Positions 1-8,937 of a DNA stretch of 64,000 bases are shown here, one piece after another. Source of the DNA: Burkholderiaceae bacterium (GTDB lineage Bacteria; Pseudomonadota; Gammaproteobacteria; Burkholderiales; Burkholderiaceae_B); NCBI GenBank assembly GCA_004322135.1, contig SCSG01000045.1:1-64000 (forward strand), written 5' to 3'. Every line of letters begins with the position of its first letter. Position 1 is the stretch's first letter. The notes beneath the pieces are model-generated. The model had not been told where the DNA came from, made no database searches, and saw nothing but the letters and a program-made list of their open reading frames with translations. The position numbers and the translations under genes were made by a program.

Positions 1-19
1 CGGCATCAGGAGACAAGAA

Positions 20-883
20 ATGATTCATCTGCATGACATCCGTTATGTCAGGCTTGGAACGGTGGATCTTGCCACCACGGTGCGCTATGCCACCGAAGTC
101 CTTGGCCTGGAAGTCGCTCGGACTGAAGGCAAGTTCGTATACCTGCGCTCCGACAGCCGGGATCATACCCTATGCTACTTCGAAGGCGACCCCCGCGATC
201 ATACGGCGGCCTTCGAAGTCGATACCCAGCAGGAACTGGATAATGCCCTAGCTGTTTTGCTCGAAGGTGGGTATCAGGCGCGTCGTGGCACGGTGGACGA
301 AGCTGAACAGCGCTATGTGCGTGATTTCGTCAATTTAAAAGATCCTTCCGGCAACAGCATCGACCTAGTTTATGCGCCGCATCATAGTGGCAGGCGCTAC
401 TTTCCGTCGCGCGACGCGGGTATTACCGGATTCAGCCATATCGGCCTGCGCACACTGAATGCGCAACGCGATGAGCTGTTTTGGACCAGTCTGATGGGCG
501 CCAAAGTTAGCGATCGCATTGGTACCTCCCCGTTATTGCGCATCGACGAGGTACATCACAAGATCGCGTTGTTTCCTTCAAGTTATCCGGGTGTGCAGCA
601 TATCAATCATCAAGTAGAAAGCATCGACGATGTCATGCGTGCCTACTACATTCTGAAGGAACGAAACATCCCCATTCGTTTCGGACCGGGCCGGCATCCG
701 ACGTCGGGCGCCATATTCCTGTATTTCGGAGGGCCGGACGGTATGGTGTACGAATACTCCACAGGTGTACGCCTTATTACCAAAGAAGACGAGCTTACGT
801 ACTGGCCCCGGAATTTTCCGTTTGTGTCAGAGTCCTTCTGCATGTGGGGTGCACGCCCCGACATTCCCGAGTTCAAGGCGTGA
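20..883 (+). CDS. Type I extradiol ring-cleavage dioxygenase (VOC family)
   Basis: This 287-residue protein has two vicinal-oxygen-chelate modules, the build of catechol 2,3-dioxygenase and BphC-type enzymes that open catechols next to the diol using Fe(II). The C-terminal module carries the metal triad: His140 (GFSHIGL), His197 (INHQVES) and Glu245 (MVYEYS). The second-sphere residues His180 (HHKIALFP) and His226 (GRHPTSG) are also in place, so the enzyme should be active. The start has a clear AGGAGA six bases upstream. It is the first gene in the window, and the next gene overlaps its stop codon as TGATG. The downstream genes show that its product enters the 2-hydroxymuconic semialdehyde (oxalocrotonate) branch. 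Whether the substrate is catechol or a substituted or bicyclic diol cannot be told. Confidence 0.9.
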   Translation: MIHLHDIRYVRLGTVDLATTVRYATEVLGLEVARTEGKFVYLRSDSRDHTLCYFEGDPRDHTAAFEVDTQQELDNALAVLLEGGYQARRGTVDEAEQRYVRDFVNLKDPSGNSIDLVYAPHHSGRRYFPSRDAGITGFSHIGLRTLNAQRDELFWTSLMGAKVSDRIGTSPLLRIDEVHHKIALFPSSYPGVQHINHQVESIDDVMRAYYILKERNIPIRFGPGRHPTSGAIFLYFGGPDGMVYEYSTGVRLITKEDELTYWPRNFPFVSESFCMWGARPDIPEFKA

Positions 884-1590
884 TGCAGACAACGGCATTC
901 ACGGGCATGAATGACGCACGCCAGCGCATCGTGCGCATTGCAGCGCGTTCTTTGGCCAGAGCGAATCTGGTGCATGCTTACGGGCACTGCAGCCTGCGCC
1001 TGGACGAGCGCTCGTTTCTCGTTTGTGCTGCTAAGCCCATGGGCTTAATCACTCCGCGGGATCAGGGCACGGTGGTACCGGTGCATGGTGAATTGCCGCA
1101 GGGAGTATTGGGCGAGGTGCGCATACACCAACAAATTTATAGCAGCCGCCCGGAAATCGGTGGGGTTGTGCGCAGCATGCCGCGTCATGTCATGACCTTA
1201 TCGGCAGCCGGCATAACACCCGCAGCGCGCCATGGCATGGGTTCGTATTTTTCGCCCAAAGTGTCGCTTTGGGACGATGTGCAGTTGGTACGCAGCGACG
1301 CGCAGGCCAGGGGCGTAGCCCACAGCATGGCCGGCAGCCCGGCAATAGTCATGCGTGGTAATGGTGCAGTGGTTGCGGCCGAAGACCTGCAAACTGCCGT
1401 CGCGCTTACCTGGTATCTGGAGGATGCTGCGCGTATCGAACTGCAATTGCGTAGCGCCGGGCTGGCATCGGATGCAGGCATTTTGACGGACGAACAGGCT
1501 TTGCAGCGTGCCACGCGCAGCGGCAGAATTTTCGAGCGCATGTGGGAATACCTTGGCGCGGACGACCCCGAGTGGTCCGACGCGGTTTAG
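883..1590 (+). CDS. Class II aldolase/adducin-fold protein lacking the zinc ligands
   Basis: The 235-residue protein follows the L-fuculose-phosphate aldolase (FucA) fold closely. It keeps the segment with the catalytic Glu (Glu78 in GEVRIHQQIY) and the following SRP motif. The metal-binding His-x-His that should come next is Arg97-Ser98-Met99 (GVVRSMPRH), and the third His, before a Gly near residue 160, is Asn160 (MRGNGAVV). All three expected zinc ligands are therefore missing. The start at 883 is chosen because it overlaps the dioxygenase stop as TGATG; a longer frame from 844 would overlap that gene by 40 bases. Some family members decarboxylate hydroxylated aromatic acids (for example 3,4-dihydroxyphthalate decarboxylase), but those are thought to need metal. 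The role here is unknown. Its place in the meta-cleavage operon suggests work on the ring-cleavage substrate or product. Confidence 0.8.
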   Translation: MQTTAFTGMNDARQRIVRIAARSLARANLVHAYGHCSLRLDERSFLVCAAKPMGLITPRDQGTVVPVHGELPQGVLGEVRIHQQIYSSRPEIGGVVRSMPRHVMTLSAAGITPAARHGMGSYFSPKVSLWDDVQLVRSDAQARGVAHSMAGSPAIVMRGNGAVVAAEDLQTAVALTWYLEDAARIELQLRSAGLASDAGILTDEQALQRATRSGRIFERMWEYLGADDPEWSDAV

Positions 1591-1615
1591 TCTATCAATC
1601 AGCGGAATAACGTAC

Positions 1616-3070
1616 ATGAATGAATTCAAGAATTTCATCAACGGTAAATGGGTGAGTTCCAGCAAGACTTTCGAAAACCGCAATCCAGTCGACAACAGCC
1701 TTATCGGCCTGGTACACGAAGCCGGCCGTGAAGACGTTGATGCTGCCGTTAAGGCGGCGAGGGCCGCACTGAGAGGGTCTTGGGCGCAACTGAAGGTCGA
1801 GGAGCGTGTAGACCTGCTGCATGCCATTGTTGATGGCATCAATCAGCGTTTCGACGATTTTCTGGCCGCCGAAGTTGCCGATACTGGTAAGCCTCATGTA
1901 CTGGCGGGCCATCTCGATATTCCGCGTGGTGCAGCGAACTTCAAGGTGTTCGCCGACCTTATCCGCAATGTGCCCAACGAAACTTTCAGCACGGAAACGC
2001 ACGATAACGGCAGGGCGTTGAATTATGCCGTACGCGTGCCGCGCGGTGTCATTGGGGTGGTATGCCCCTGGAATTTGCCTCTGTTGCTGATGACCTGGAA
2101 GGTTGGACCGGCGCTGGCGTGTGGCAATACCGTGGTGGTCAAACCTTCAGAAGACACGCCGGCGACGGCCACCCTGCTGGGCGAAGTCATGAACAAGGTG
2201 GGCGTGCCCGCAGGCGTGTACAACGTGGTGCATGGTTTTGGCCCCGATTCGGCCGGCCAGTTCCTGACCGAGCATCCACTTGTGGACGGTATTACCTTTA
2301 CCGGTGAAACCGTCACGGGCGAAGCAATCATGAAAGCCGCTGCCAAGGGCGTTCGGCCAGTATCGTTTGAACTGGGTGGCAAGAATCCCGGCATTGTGTT
2401 TGCCGATGCTGATTTCGACAAGGCAGTGGCTGGCATAGCACGTTCGACCTTCGAAAACACCGGGCAAGTGTGCCTGGGCACCGAGCGGGTCTACGTGCAG
2501 CGCCCAATTTTCGAGCGTTTTGTTGCAGCGCTCAAGCAGCGCGCCGAGGCATTCAAACTGGGCCGGCCGCAAGATCCAGGCGTTAACTTCGGACCACTTA
2601 TTTCTTTGCAGCATCGTGAGAAGGTCCTTGGTTATTACAAAATGGCCAAGGCGGAAGGCGCGGTCGTCGTTACGGGCGGTGGTGTGCCAGCCATGCCCGA
2701 GCCAATGAACGTGGGGGCGTGGATACAGCCCACCATCTGGACCGGGCTGCCTGAAAACTCGCCCGTCATCCGCGAGGAAATCTTCGGGCCTTGTTGCCAT
2801 ATTGCACCTTTCGATACCGAGGAAGAGGTCATCAGGCTCGCCAACTCGACGCCTTACGGCCTTGCTGCAACGGTCTGGACCCAGGATCTTGGCGTGGCGC
2901 ACCGTATGGGTGCCGCGCTGGACGTCGGCTTGTGTTGGATCAACTCCTGGTTTCTGCGCGATTTGCGCACCTCGTTCGGCGGCGCCAAGCAGTCGGGCAT
3001 TGGTCGGGAAGGGGGTGTTCACTCGCTGGAGTTCTACACCGAATTACGTAACGTCTGCATAAAACTATAA
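1616..3070 (+). CDS. dmpC: 2-hydroxymuconic semialdehyde dehydrogenase
   Basis: This 484-residue NAD-dependent aldehyde dehydrogenase oxidises the ring-fission aldehyde to 2-hydroxymuconate (4-oxalocrotonate). The family residues are visible: the oxyanion Asn in PWNLPL (Asn153), the general base Glu252 in FELGGK and the nucleophile Cys286 in GQVCLGTE. The length is normal for DmpC/XylG/AmnC. The start at 1616 gives the typical N-terminus MNEFKNFINGKWV; a longer open frame runs back into the previous gene but would add an atypical N-terminus. The assignment to this subfamily rests on sequence style and on the hydratase and decarboxylase genes directly downstream, which belong to the same oxalocrotonate branch. 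Confidence 0.9.
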   Translation: MNEFKNFINGKWVSSSKTFENRNPVDNSLIGLVHEAGREDVDAAVKAARAALRGSWAQLKVEERVDLLHAIVDGINQRFDDFLAAEVADTGKPHVLAGHLDIPRGAANFKVFADLIRNVPNETFSTETHDNGRALNYAVRVPRGVIGVVCPWNLPLLLMTWKVGPALACGNTVVVKPSEDTPATATLLGEVMNKVGVPAGVYNVVHGFGPDSAGQFLTEHPLVDGITFTGETVTGEAIMKAAAKGVRPVSFELGGKNPGIVFADADFDKAVAGIARSTFENTGQVCLGTERVYVQRPIFERFVAALKQRAEAFKLGRPQDPGVNFGPLISLQHREKVLGYYKMAKAEGAVVVTGGGVPAMPEPMNVGAWIQPTIWTGLPENSPVIREEIFGPCCHIAPFDTEEEVIRLANSTPYGLAATVWTQDLGVAHRMGAALDVGLCWINSWFLRDLRTSFGGAKQSGIGREGGVHSLEFYTELRNVCIKL

Positions 3071-3079
3071 GTAGCCATC

Positions 3080-3865
3080 ATGACACCGGAAAAAATCCAG
3101 CAGTGCGGCGACGCGTTGTATGAAGCGCTTAAGACCTGTCGCGCCATCGACCCACTTACTCAAACCCAACCTGGCATCACCATTGAGGACGCTTACCGTA
3201 TACAGCTCCGCATGGTGGACAGGCGTCTTGCCGAAAGCGGGGAACGTATCATCGGCAAGAAAATCGGCGTAACTAGCCAGGCTGTCATGGACATGTTGAA
3301 AGTTGATCAGCCCGACTTCGGCCACCTGGCATCGGGCATGGTGTATGGCGATGGTGCCACTATTCCCGCCAATACGCTTATTGCCCCCAAGGCCGAAGGA
3401 GAAATCGCCTTTGTGCTCAAACACGACTTAAGCGGCCCTGGCGTGACGAATGCCGATGTGCTGCGTGCTACGGAATATGTCCTGCCATGCTTCGAAATCG
3501 TGGACTCTCGAATTCGCGACTGGAAAATTCGCATTGAAGACACCGTGGCCGACAACGCGTCGTCGGGCGCGTTCGTGTTGGGTGATGTCGTTGTCGACCC
3601 GCGCAAGATCGACCTTTCTGTCGTGGGCATGACGCTTGAAAAAAATGGCGAAATCGCGACCACGGGAGCAGGGGCTGCGGCGCTAGGTCATCCCGTCAAT
3701 GCCGTAACGTGGCTGGCCAATACGCTTGGCCGTCTGGGCATGGGGCTCAAGGCAGGCGAGGTGATTCTTTCAGGATCGCTGGCAGCCATGGTTTCCGTGC
3801 GGGCGGGCGACAACCTGAAATTGACGCTGGGCGGTGTGGGTTCGGCGAGCGTGCGCTTTATTTAA
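3080..3865 (+). CDS. dmpE: 2-oxopent-4-enoate hydratase
   Basis: This is a 261-residue member of the MhpD/DmpE hydratase family, which adds water to 2-hydroxypenta-2,4-dienoate to give 4-hydroxy-2-oxovalerate using a divalent metal. The family segments are present: GKKIGVTS near residue 60, the acidic metal motif PKAEGEIAFVL near 110, CFEIVDSRIRDW near 135, and the C-terminal LSGSLAAMVSVRAGD. It starts nine bases after the dehydrogenase stop. In catechol pathways this enzyme forms a complex with the decarboxylase encoded next, to which it is also related, and the tandem order here fits that. Confidence 0.92.
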   Translation: MTPEKIQQCGDALYEALKTCRAIDPLTQTQPGITIEDAYRIQLRMVDRRLAESGERIIGKKIGVTSQAVMDMLKVDQPDFGHLASGMVYGDGATIPANTLIAPKAEGEIAFVLKHDLSGPGVTNADVLRATEYVLPCFEIVDSRIRDWKIRIEDTVADNASSGAFVLGDVVVDPRKIDLSVVGMTLEKNGEIATTGAGAAALGHPVNAVTWLANTLGRLGMGLKAGEVILSGSLAAMVSVRAGDNLKLTLGGVGSASVRFI

Positions 3866-3878
3866 AACAGGAAAGACA

Positions 3879-4667
3879 ATGGCACTCGATAAGGCAACAG
3901 TACAAAAACTGGCTGAACGTCTGGATAACGCCGAGACTCAGCGTAAAGAAATTGCAAAGATTACCGACGATTATCCCGATTTGGACTGGGATGACGCATA
4001 CGCCATCCAGGACGCGTTGCGCGCGATCAAAGTAGCGCGCGGCACTCGCATAGCAGGTTTGAAAATGGGGCTTACCTCGCACGCCAAGATGAAGCAAATG
4101 GGTGTGGTCGACCCGGTGCGCGGCTTTCTTGCTGATTACGGTCAGGTGGCCGATGGCGGCGAATGCGATACCGCTGGGCTCATCCACCCCAAGGTTGAAG
4201 CCGAGATCGCCTTCGTCACCAAACGGGCGCTGTCAGGACCCGGCTGTCATATTGGTGCCGTATTGGCGGCAACCGATTTCGTCGTACCAGCTCTGGAGGT
4301 CATCGACTCACGCTACCTCGATTTCAAGTTCGACCTTAAAAGCGTTATTGCCGACAACACCTCGGCGGCGCGTTATGTGGTCGGCGGCAATGCAAGTAAT
4401 GCCGTAGGCATGGACCTCAAGAATCTTGGCGTGGTCACGGAGAAAAATGGCGTAGTGGTGGCAACGGCTTCGGGAGCGGCGGTATTGGGTCATCCCGCTC
4501 AAAGTGTGGCGATGCTGGCCAATATGCTGGGTGCGCGCGGCCAGGAAATTCCGGCCGGCACGCTGATTCTTACCGGCGGGGTTACGGAAGCTGTGGCCGT
4601 CGTCAAGGGCGATGTCATCAACGTGCGTTATCAGCATTTAGGCTCGGTGTCTGTGCGTTTTGTCTGA
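3879..4667 (+). CDS. dmpH: 4-oxalocrotonate decarboxylase
   Basis: This 262-residue protein is homologous to the hydratase just upstream but has the decarboxylase pattern (GLKMGLTSHAKM near residue 60; HPKVEAEIAFVTKRALSGP near 105). It removes CO2 from 2-oxo-3-hexenedioate, with Mg2+ or Mn2+, to give 2-hydroxypentadienoate for its partner hydratase. The start at 3879 has AGGAAAG just upstream; an upstream in-frame ATG at 3834 lies inside the hydratase gene and is not needed. Its presence shows that the operon uses the dehydrogenase/oxalocrotonate branch. No 4-oxalocrotonate tautomerase, the small enzyme that normally precedes this step, is seen in the operon. Confidence 0.92.
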   Translation: MALDKATVQKLAERLDNAETQRKEIAKITDDYPDLDWDDAYAIQDALRAIKVARGTRIAGLKMGLTSHAKMKQMGVVDPVRGFLADYGQVADGGECDTAGLIHPKVEAEIAFVTKRALSGPGCHIGAVLAATDFVVPALEVIDSRYLDFKFDLKSVIADNTSAARYVVGGNASNAVGMDLKNLGVVTEKNGVVVATASGAAVLGHPAQSVAMLANMLGARGQEIPAGTLILTGGVTEAVAVVKGDVINVRYQHLGSVSVRFV

Positions 4668-4722
4668 TTGAACTGTCGGCATTGAATGCCGGGTTCACAT
4701 GGGAAATGTCAAAGGAATAATC

Positions 4723-5670
4723 ATGACGGGAAATGGGAAGATAAAAGTGGCCATCATCGGTTCCGGCAATATTGGCACCGATTTGATGATCAAGGTATTA
4801 CGCAATGGAAAAGGCATTGAAATGGGAGCGATGGTGGGTATTGACCCGGCATCCGACGGGCTGGCGCGCGCGCAGCGCATGGGCGTTCCGGCCATTTCAG
4901 ACGGCATTGACGGGTTGGTGGCAATGCCCGGATTTTCGGATATTCGCATCGTGTTCGATGCCACGTCGGCAGGCGCCCACGCGCACCACAACGACGTGCT
5001 GCAAAGATATGGCGTGCAGGTCATTGATCTGACACCTGCGGCGCTTGGACCTTATGTCATACCTTCCATAAACCTGGACGAAAAACTGGGAGCGTCCAAT
5101 ATCAATATGGTGACTTGCGGCGGGCAGGCCACCATACCTATTGTCAAGGCCGTATCGCGCGTGGCTAAAGTGCATTACGCGGAAATCGTGGCATCCATAT
5201 CGAGCCGTTCGGCGGGTCCCGGTACACGTGCCAATATTGACGAGTTCACCGAAACCACGTCCAAGGCCATTCAGGTTTTGGGTGGGGCGACACGGGGCAA
5301 GGCAATTATCGTGCTGAATCCGGCCGAACCGCCCCTTATCATGCGCGACACCGTATTTACGCTGAGCGAGCCGGGCGATCAGGCTGCTATAGTGGCCAGC
5401 ATTCAGGAAATGGTCGCCAGCGTGCGGCGCTACGTACCAGGCTACCGGCTCAAGCAAGAAGTCCAGTTCGACGTCTACGATGAAAGCCGGCCGTTGAATG
5501 TGCCTGGGCTGGGCAAGCTTACGGGGTTGAAAACTTCGGCCTTTCTCGAGGTGGAAGGTGCGGCGCATTATCTACCAGCCTATGCAGGCAATCTTGACAT
5601 CATGACTTCGGCGGCACTGGCGTGCGCCGAACGGCTGGCAGGAACGCGTTTGGCAAACGTTACGGCCTGA
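4723..5670 (+). CDS. dmpF: Acetaldehyde dehydrogenase (acylating)
   Basis: This 315-residue enzyme oxidises acetaldehyde to acetyl-CoA and normally works in a channelling complex with the aldolase encoded next (DmpG-DmpF). It starts with a Rossmann motif ([13 protein letters not shown]) and carries the acyl-accepting cysteine in MVTCGGQAT. With the start at 4723 that residue is Cys132, the number known for the Pseudomonas enzyme. This supports 4723, preceded by AAAGGAAT, over the upstream ATG at 4699. It is separated from the decarboxylase by 55 bases. Confidence 0.94.
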   Translation: MTGNGKIKVAIIGSGNIGTDLMIKVLRNGKGIEMGAMVGIDPASDGLARAQRMGVPAISDGIDGLVAMPGFSDIRIVFDATSAGAHAHHNDVLQRYGVQVIDLTPAALGPYVIPSINLDEKLGASNINMVTCGGQATIPIVKAVSRVAKVHYAEIVASISSRSAGPGTRANIDEFTETTSKAIQVLGGATRGKAIIVLNPAEPPLIMRDTVFTLSEPGDQAAIVASIQEMVASVRRYVPGYRLKQEVQFDVYDESRPLNVPGLGKLTGLKTSAFLEVEGAAHYLPAYAGNLDIMTSAALACAERLAGTRLANVTA

Positions 5671-5688
5671 TCGCACAGGAGAGTCAAA

Positions 5689-6708
5689 ATGAACAGCAAA
5701 AAACTATATATCTCTGACGTCACACTGCGCGACGGCAGTCATGCCATTCGACATCAGTACAGCATTACCAACGTCAAGGAAATCGCCAGGGCGCTGGACG
5801 AGGCCAATGTCGATTCCATTGAAGTCGCCCATGGCGATGGGCTGGCGGGGTCCAGCTTCAATTATGGGTTCGGCGCTCATACCGATCTGGAGTGGATTGC
5901 AGCGGTGGCTGAAACGGTAAGCCATGCCAAGGTCACAACCTTGCTGTTGCCGGGGGTGGGCACGGTGCACGATCTGCGCGCCGCCTACGACGCCGGTGCG
6001 CGTGTAGTGCGCATCGCAACGCATTGCACTGAGGCCAATATTTCGAAGCAGCATATCGAATATGCGCGTGAACTGGGTATGGATACCGTGGGCTTTCTCA
6101 TGATGAGCCATATGAATACGCCCGAAAAGCTGGCTCAGCAGGCCAAGCTTATGGAAAGCTATGGCGCCACATGCGTGTACGTCGTCGACTCCGGCGGCGC
6201 CTTGAGTATGAACGATGTTCGCGACCGCTTCCGTGCGTTCAAAGATGTCCTTAAGCCTGAAACGGAAACCGGCATACATGCTCACCACAATTTGTCGCTG
6301 GGCGTGGCCAACTCCATCGTTGCGGTCGAACAAGGGTGCGACCGCATTGATGCCAGCCTGGCCGGAATGGGCGCAGGCGCGGGCAATGCGCCGCTTGAAG
6401 TGTTCATTGCGGTCGCCGAACGCATGGGCTGGAACCATGGCTGCAATCTGTACAAGCTTATGGATGCGGCCGACGACATTGTGCGCCCCCTGCAAGACCG
6501 TCCCGTGCGGGTCGATCGTGAAACGTTGGCGTTGGGGTACGCCGGCGTTTATTCCAGCTTCCTTCGGCACGCCGAGGCCGCTGCCGAAAAATACGGGCTC
6601 AAGCCCGTGGATATTCTTGCCGAACTGGGGCGCCGTCGCATGGTGGGTGGCCAGGAAGACATGATTATTGACGTTGCTCTCGATCTTTTACAGGCGCAAC
6701 CAGGCTGA
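5689..6708 (+). CDS. dmpG: 4-hydroxy-2-oxovalerate aldolase
   Basis: This 339-residue HMGL-like TIM-barrel aldolase splits 4-hydroxy-2-oxovalerate into pyruvate and acetaldehyde. The N-terminal catalytic segment VTLRDGSHA and the metal-binding [15 protein letters not shown] are present, and the C-terminal domain is the one that contacts DmpF. An AGGAGA lies nine bases before the start. The gene follows dmpF by 18 bases and completes the lower meta pathway to pyruvate and acetyl-CoA. Confidence 0.94.
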   Translation: MNSKKLYISDVTLRDGSHAIRHQYSITNVKEIARALDEANVDSIEVAHGDGLAGSSFNYGFGAHTDLEWIAAVAETVSHAKVTTLLLPGVGTVHDLRAAYDAGARVVRIATHCTEANISKQHIEYARELGMDTVGFLMMSHMNTPEKLAQQAKLMESYGATCVYVVDSGGALSMNDVRDRFRAFKDVLKPETETGIHAHHNLSLGVANSIVAVEQGCDRIDASLAGMGAGAGNAPLEVFIAVAERMGWNHGCNLYKLMDAADDIVRPLQDRPVRVDRETLALGYAGVYSSFLRHAEAAAEKYGLKPVDILAELGRRRMVGGQEDMIIDVALDLLQAQPG

Positions 6709-6757
6709 TTCGGCCGTAAAAATATTCCACACAAAACTGAAATCTCAGGAGACATCT

Positions 6758-7924
6758 ATGAAGAAAGTGACAGGCGCTATAGTTTTGGCCGGGTTCGTAT
6801 TGGCCGCCGCATCAGCCCATGCCGATGTGACCGTCGGTTTTTCAGGGGTGATGTCCGGTCCCCAGGCTGTTCTGGGCCAGGATCAGCACGACGGGTTCAT
6901 GCTGGCTATCGAGCAGTTGGGAGGCAAGTTCGGCGGACAGAAGGTCAACGTGGTTAGCGAAGACGATCAGCTCAAGCCCGACGTCGGTGCGCAAATAATG
7001 CAAAAATTCATCGAAAGCGACAAGGTCGATGCGATAGTGGGGCTGGGCTTTTCCAATGTACTGATGGCCGAATTGCGCCGCATCAAGGAATCGGGCGTAC
7101 CGGCGATTGCCACCAATGCCGGTCCGGCGCCCATTGCCGGCAAGATGTGTGCGACAAACCTGTTTGAATTGGCCTGGCAAAATGATTCCATGTCAGAGGC
7201 CATGGGTCAGTATGTGCAAGATCTTGGACTGAAGTCGGCTTACCTGATGGCGCCAAGTTATCAGGCGGGTAAAGACAAGCTGAACGGTTTCAAGCGCTAT
7301 TACAAGGGAAAGATAGTCAAGGAAGTTTATACGCCACTAGGGCAACTGGACTATTCCGCCGAAATCTCCAATCTGCGGGCGGCCAAGCCGGATGCACTGT
7401 TCGTGTTCTATCCAGGCGGCCTCGGCATCAATTTCATCCGGCAGTTGGGTCAGGCCGGTCTTATGGGTCATTTGCCGTTCTTTTCCGAAAGTCTTATCGA
7501 TTCCAACACGCTGGTTGCTTTAAAGACTCAGGCCGTCGGGGCGATTTATGGCGCAACCTGGTCGCCGATTCTGGACAATACTCAGAACAAGAAATTCGTA
7601 AAAGCCTACAAGGATAAATATGGGCGCACACCGTCCGAATACGCAGCCAATGGTTACGACGCTGCTTATCTTCTGAATGAAGCCGTGCAGAAGGTAAAAG
7701 GCAATGTAGCGGATCGTGTCGCATTCGTGGCTGCCGTCAAAGAAGCGGGTTCCACATTTCCAACCGTGCGCGGAAAATTTGCGTTCAATACCAACAATAT
7801 GCCTGTTCAAAATGTTTACGCCTTCAAGGTGGTAAAAGACGGTGATCAGGTTGCAGTCCGGCAGCTGGCTACGGTGTTCACCGACCACAAAGACGTCTAC
7901 GCGAGCCAGTGCAGCATGAAGTAG
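6758..7924 (+). CDS. Liv-type ABC importer substrate-binding protein
   Basis: This 388-residue periplasmic protein has a cleavable signal peptide (MKKVTGAIVLAGFVLAAASAHA) and the type I periplasmic-binding fold of the leucine/aromatic-acid binding family (VGFSGVMSGPQAVLGQDQ at the mature start). The start at 6758 follows a strong CAGGAGA. It is the first of five genes for a complete importer placed directly behind the meta-cleavage genes, 49 bases after the aldolase. In Burkholderiales, transporters in that position often take up the aromatic acid degraded by the operon, so the ligand is probably an aromatic acid rather than leucine (inference). Confidence 0.9.
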   Translation: MKKVTGAIVLAGFVLAAASAHADVTVGFSGVMSGPQAVLGQDQHDGFMLAIEQLGGKFGGQKVNVVSEDDQLKPDVGAQIMQKFIESDKVDAIVGLGFSNVLMAELRRIKESGVPAIATNAGPAPIAGKMCATNLFELAWQNDSMSEAMGQYVQDLGLKSAYLMAPSYQAGKDKLNGFKRYYKGKIVKEVYTPLGQLDYSAEISNLRAAKPDALFVFYPGGLGINFIRQLGQAGLMGHLPFFSESLIDSNTLVALKTQAVGAIYGATWSPILDNTQNKKFVKAYKDKYGRTPSEYAANGYDAAYLLNEAVQKVKGNVADRVAFVAAVKEAGSTFPTVRGKFAFNTNNMPVQNVYAFKVVKDGDQVAVRQLATVFTDHKDVYASQCSMK

Positions 7925-7936
7925 CAACAGAAAGGG

Positions 7937-7965
7937 GGACGTGCAGCCTTGTCGGGTGCGCGTCC
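7937..7965 (+). terminator. Stem-loop after the binding-protein gene (attenuator-like)
   Basis: An imperfect hairpin (GGACGTGC at 7937-7944 pairing with GCGCGTCC at 7958-7965, 13-base loop) sits between the binding-protein stop and the permease start. There is no T-run, so it is more likely an mRNA-stabilising or partial-termination hairpin. Such elements commonly keep the binding protein more abundant than its membrane partners. Confidence 0.4.
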
Positions 7966-7988
7966 TGCTTTGAAGACGGAATTCATCT

Positions 7989-8909
7989 ATGAATAGTTCA
8001 TTGTTCCTGTCCCAGTTGCTCAATGGCCTACAACTGGGGGTCCTGCTGTTCTTGCTGTCGTCGGGGCTGACTCTGATTCTCGGCATCATGAACTTCATTA
8101 ATCTGGCGCACGGCTCGCTGTATATGGTGGGTGCCTTTGTTGGCGCGGCTACCTACAACGCCAGTGGCTCATTTCTGTTTTCGGTGGTGGCCGCCGTGGG
8201 CTCCGCAGCCGTTGCCGGGCTGATCATCGAGCACTTGGTGGCGCGTCCTTTGTATCGCTACGATCATCTTTACCAGGTGCTGGCCACGTTCGGGCTGATG
8301 ATGTTCTTCAATGAACTGGCTATCGTCATCTGGGGAAATCGGCCGTATTTCGTCGAGGTTCCACTATCCATACGTGGCTCCGTCATGATTTTTGGCGCGC
8401 CGTATCCTATTTACCGTCTACTGATTATTGGTGTTGGCATGGTGGTGGCGTTCGGCGCCTGGTTTCTTATTCAAAAAACTCGCTTGGGTATGCTGACTCG
8501 CGCCGGCGCCACCAGTGCTCCGATGGTCAGCGTCCTGGGCGTAAATATTGATTTGCTCAAGAAGGTGCTGTTCATGCTGGGCGCCGCCTTGAGTGGCCTG
8601 GCTGGAACGCTGGCCGGCCCCATACTGTCTGTGCAGTCGGGCATGGGCGATTCAGTTCTTATCCTGGCTTTGGTGGTGATTGTGGTGGGTGGTATTGGCT
8701 CAATCCGCGGGGCCCTGGTTGCTGCCATAGTCATTGCGGTTGTCGATACCCTTGGCAGGGCTTATTTGCCGCATTTTCTGGGCCTTATGTTGCCGCCTAC
8801 TGCGGCCAACACCACGGGGAATGCGGTGGCATCCATGCTTATCTATATTTTGATGGCCTTAGTCCTGACTCTCAGGCCGCACGGCATTATGGTTTCTACC
8901 AAGCGCTAA
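7989..8909 (+). CDS. livH: Liv-type ABC importer permease (LivH family)
   Basis: This 306-residue, very hydrophobic inner-membrane protein has about eight predicted membrane spans and family segments such as SSGLTLILGIMNFINLAHGS near the N-terminus and the GGIGSIRGALVAA coupling region near residue 235. It forms the channel with the next gene product. The spacing from the binding-protein gene is 64 bases and includes the hairpin noted above. Confidence 0.92.
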   Translation: MNSSLFLSQLLNGLQLGVLLFLLSSGLTLILGIMNFINLAHGSLYMVGAFVGAATYNASGSFLFSVVAAVGSAAVAGLIIEHLVARPLYRYDHLYQVLATFGLMMFFNELAIVIWGNRPYFVEVPLSIRGSVMIFGAPYPIYRLLIIGVGMVVAFGAWFLIQKTRLGMLTRAGATSAPMVSVLGVNIDLLKKVLFMLGAALSGLAGTLAGPILSVQSGMGDSVLILALVVIVVGGIGSIRGALVAAIVIAVVDTLGRAYLPHFLGLMLPPTAANTTGNAVASMLIYILMALVLTLRPHGIMVSTKR

Positions 8910-8937
8910 TGGTCGGGGACAGGGAAGGGAATTGATC

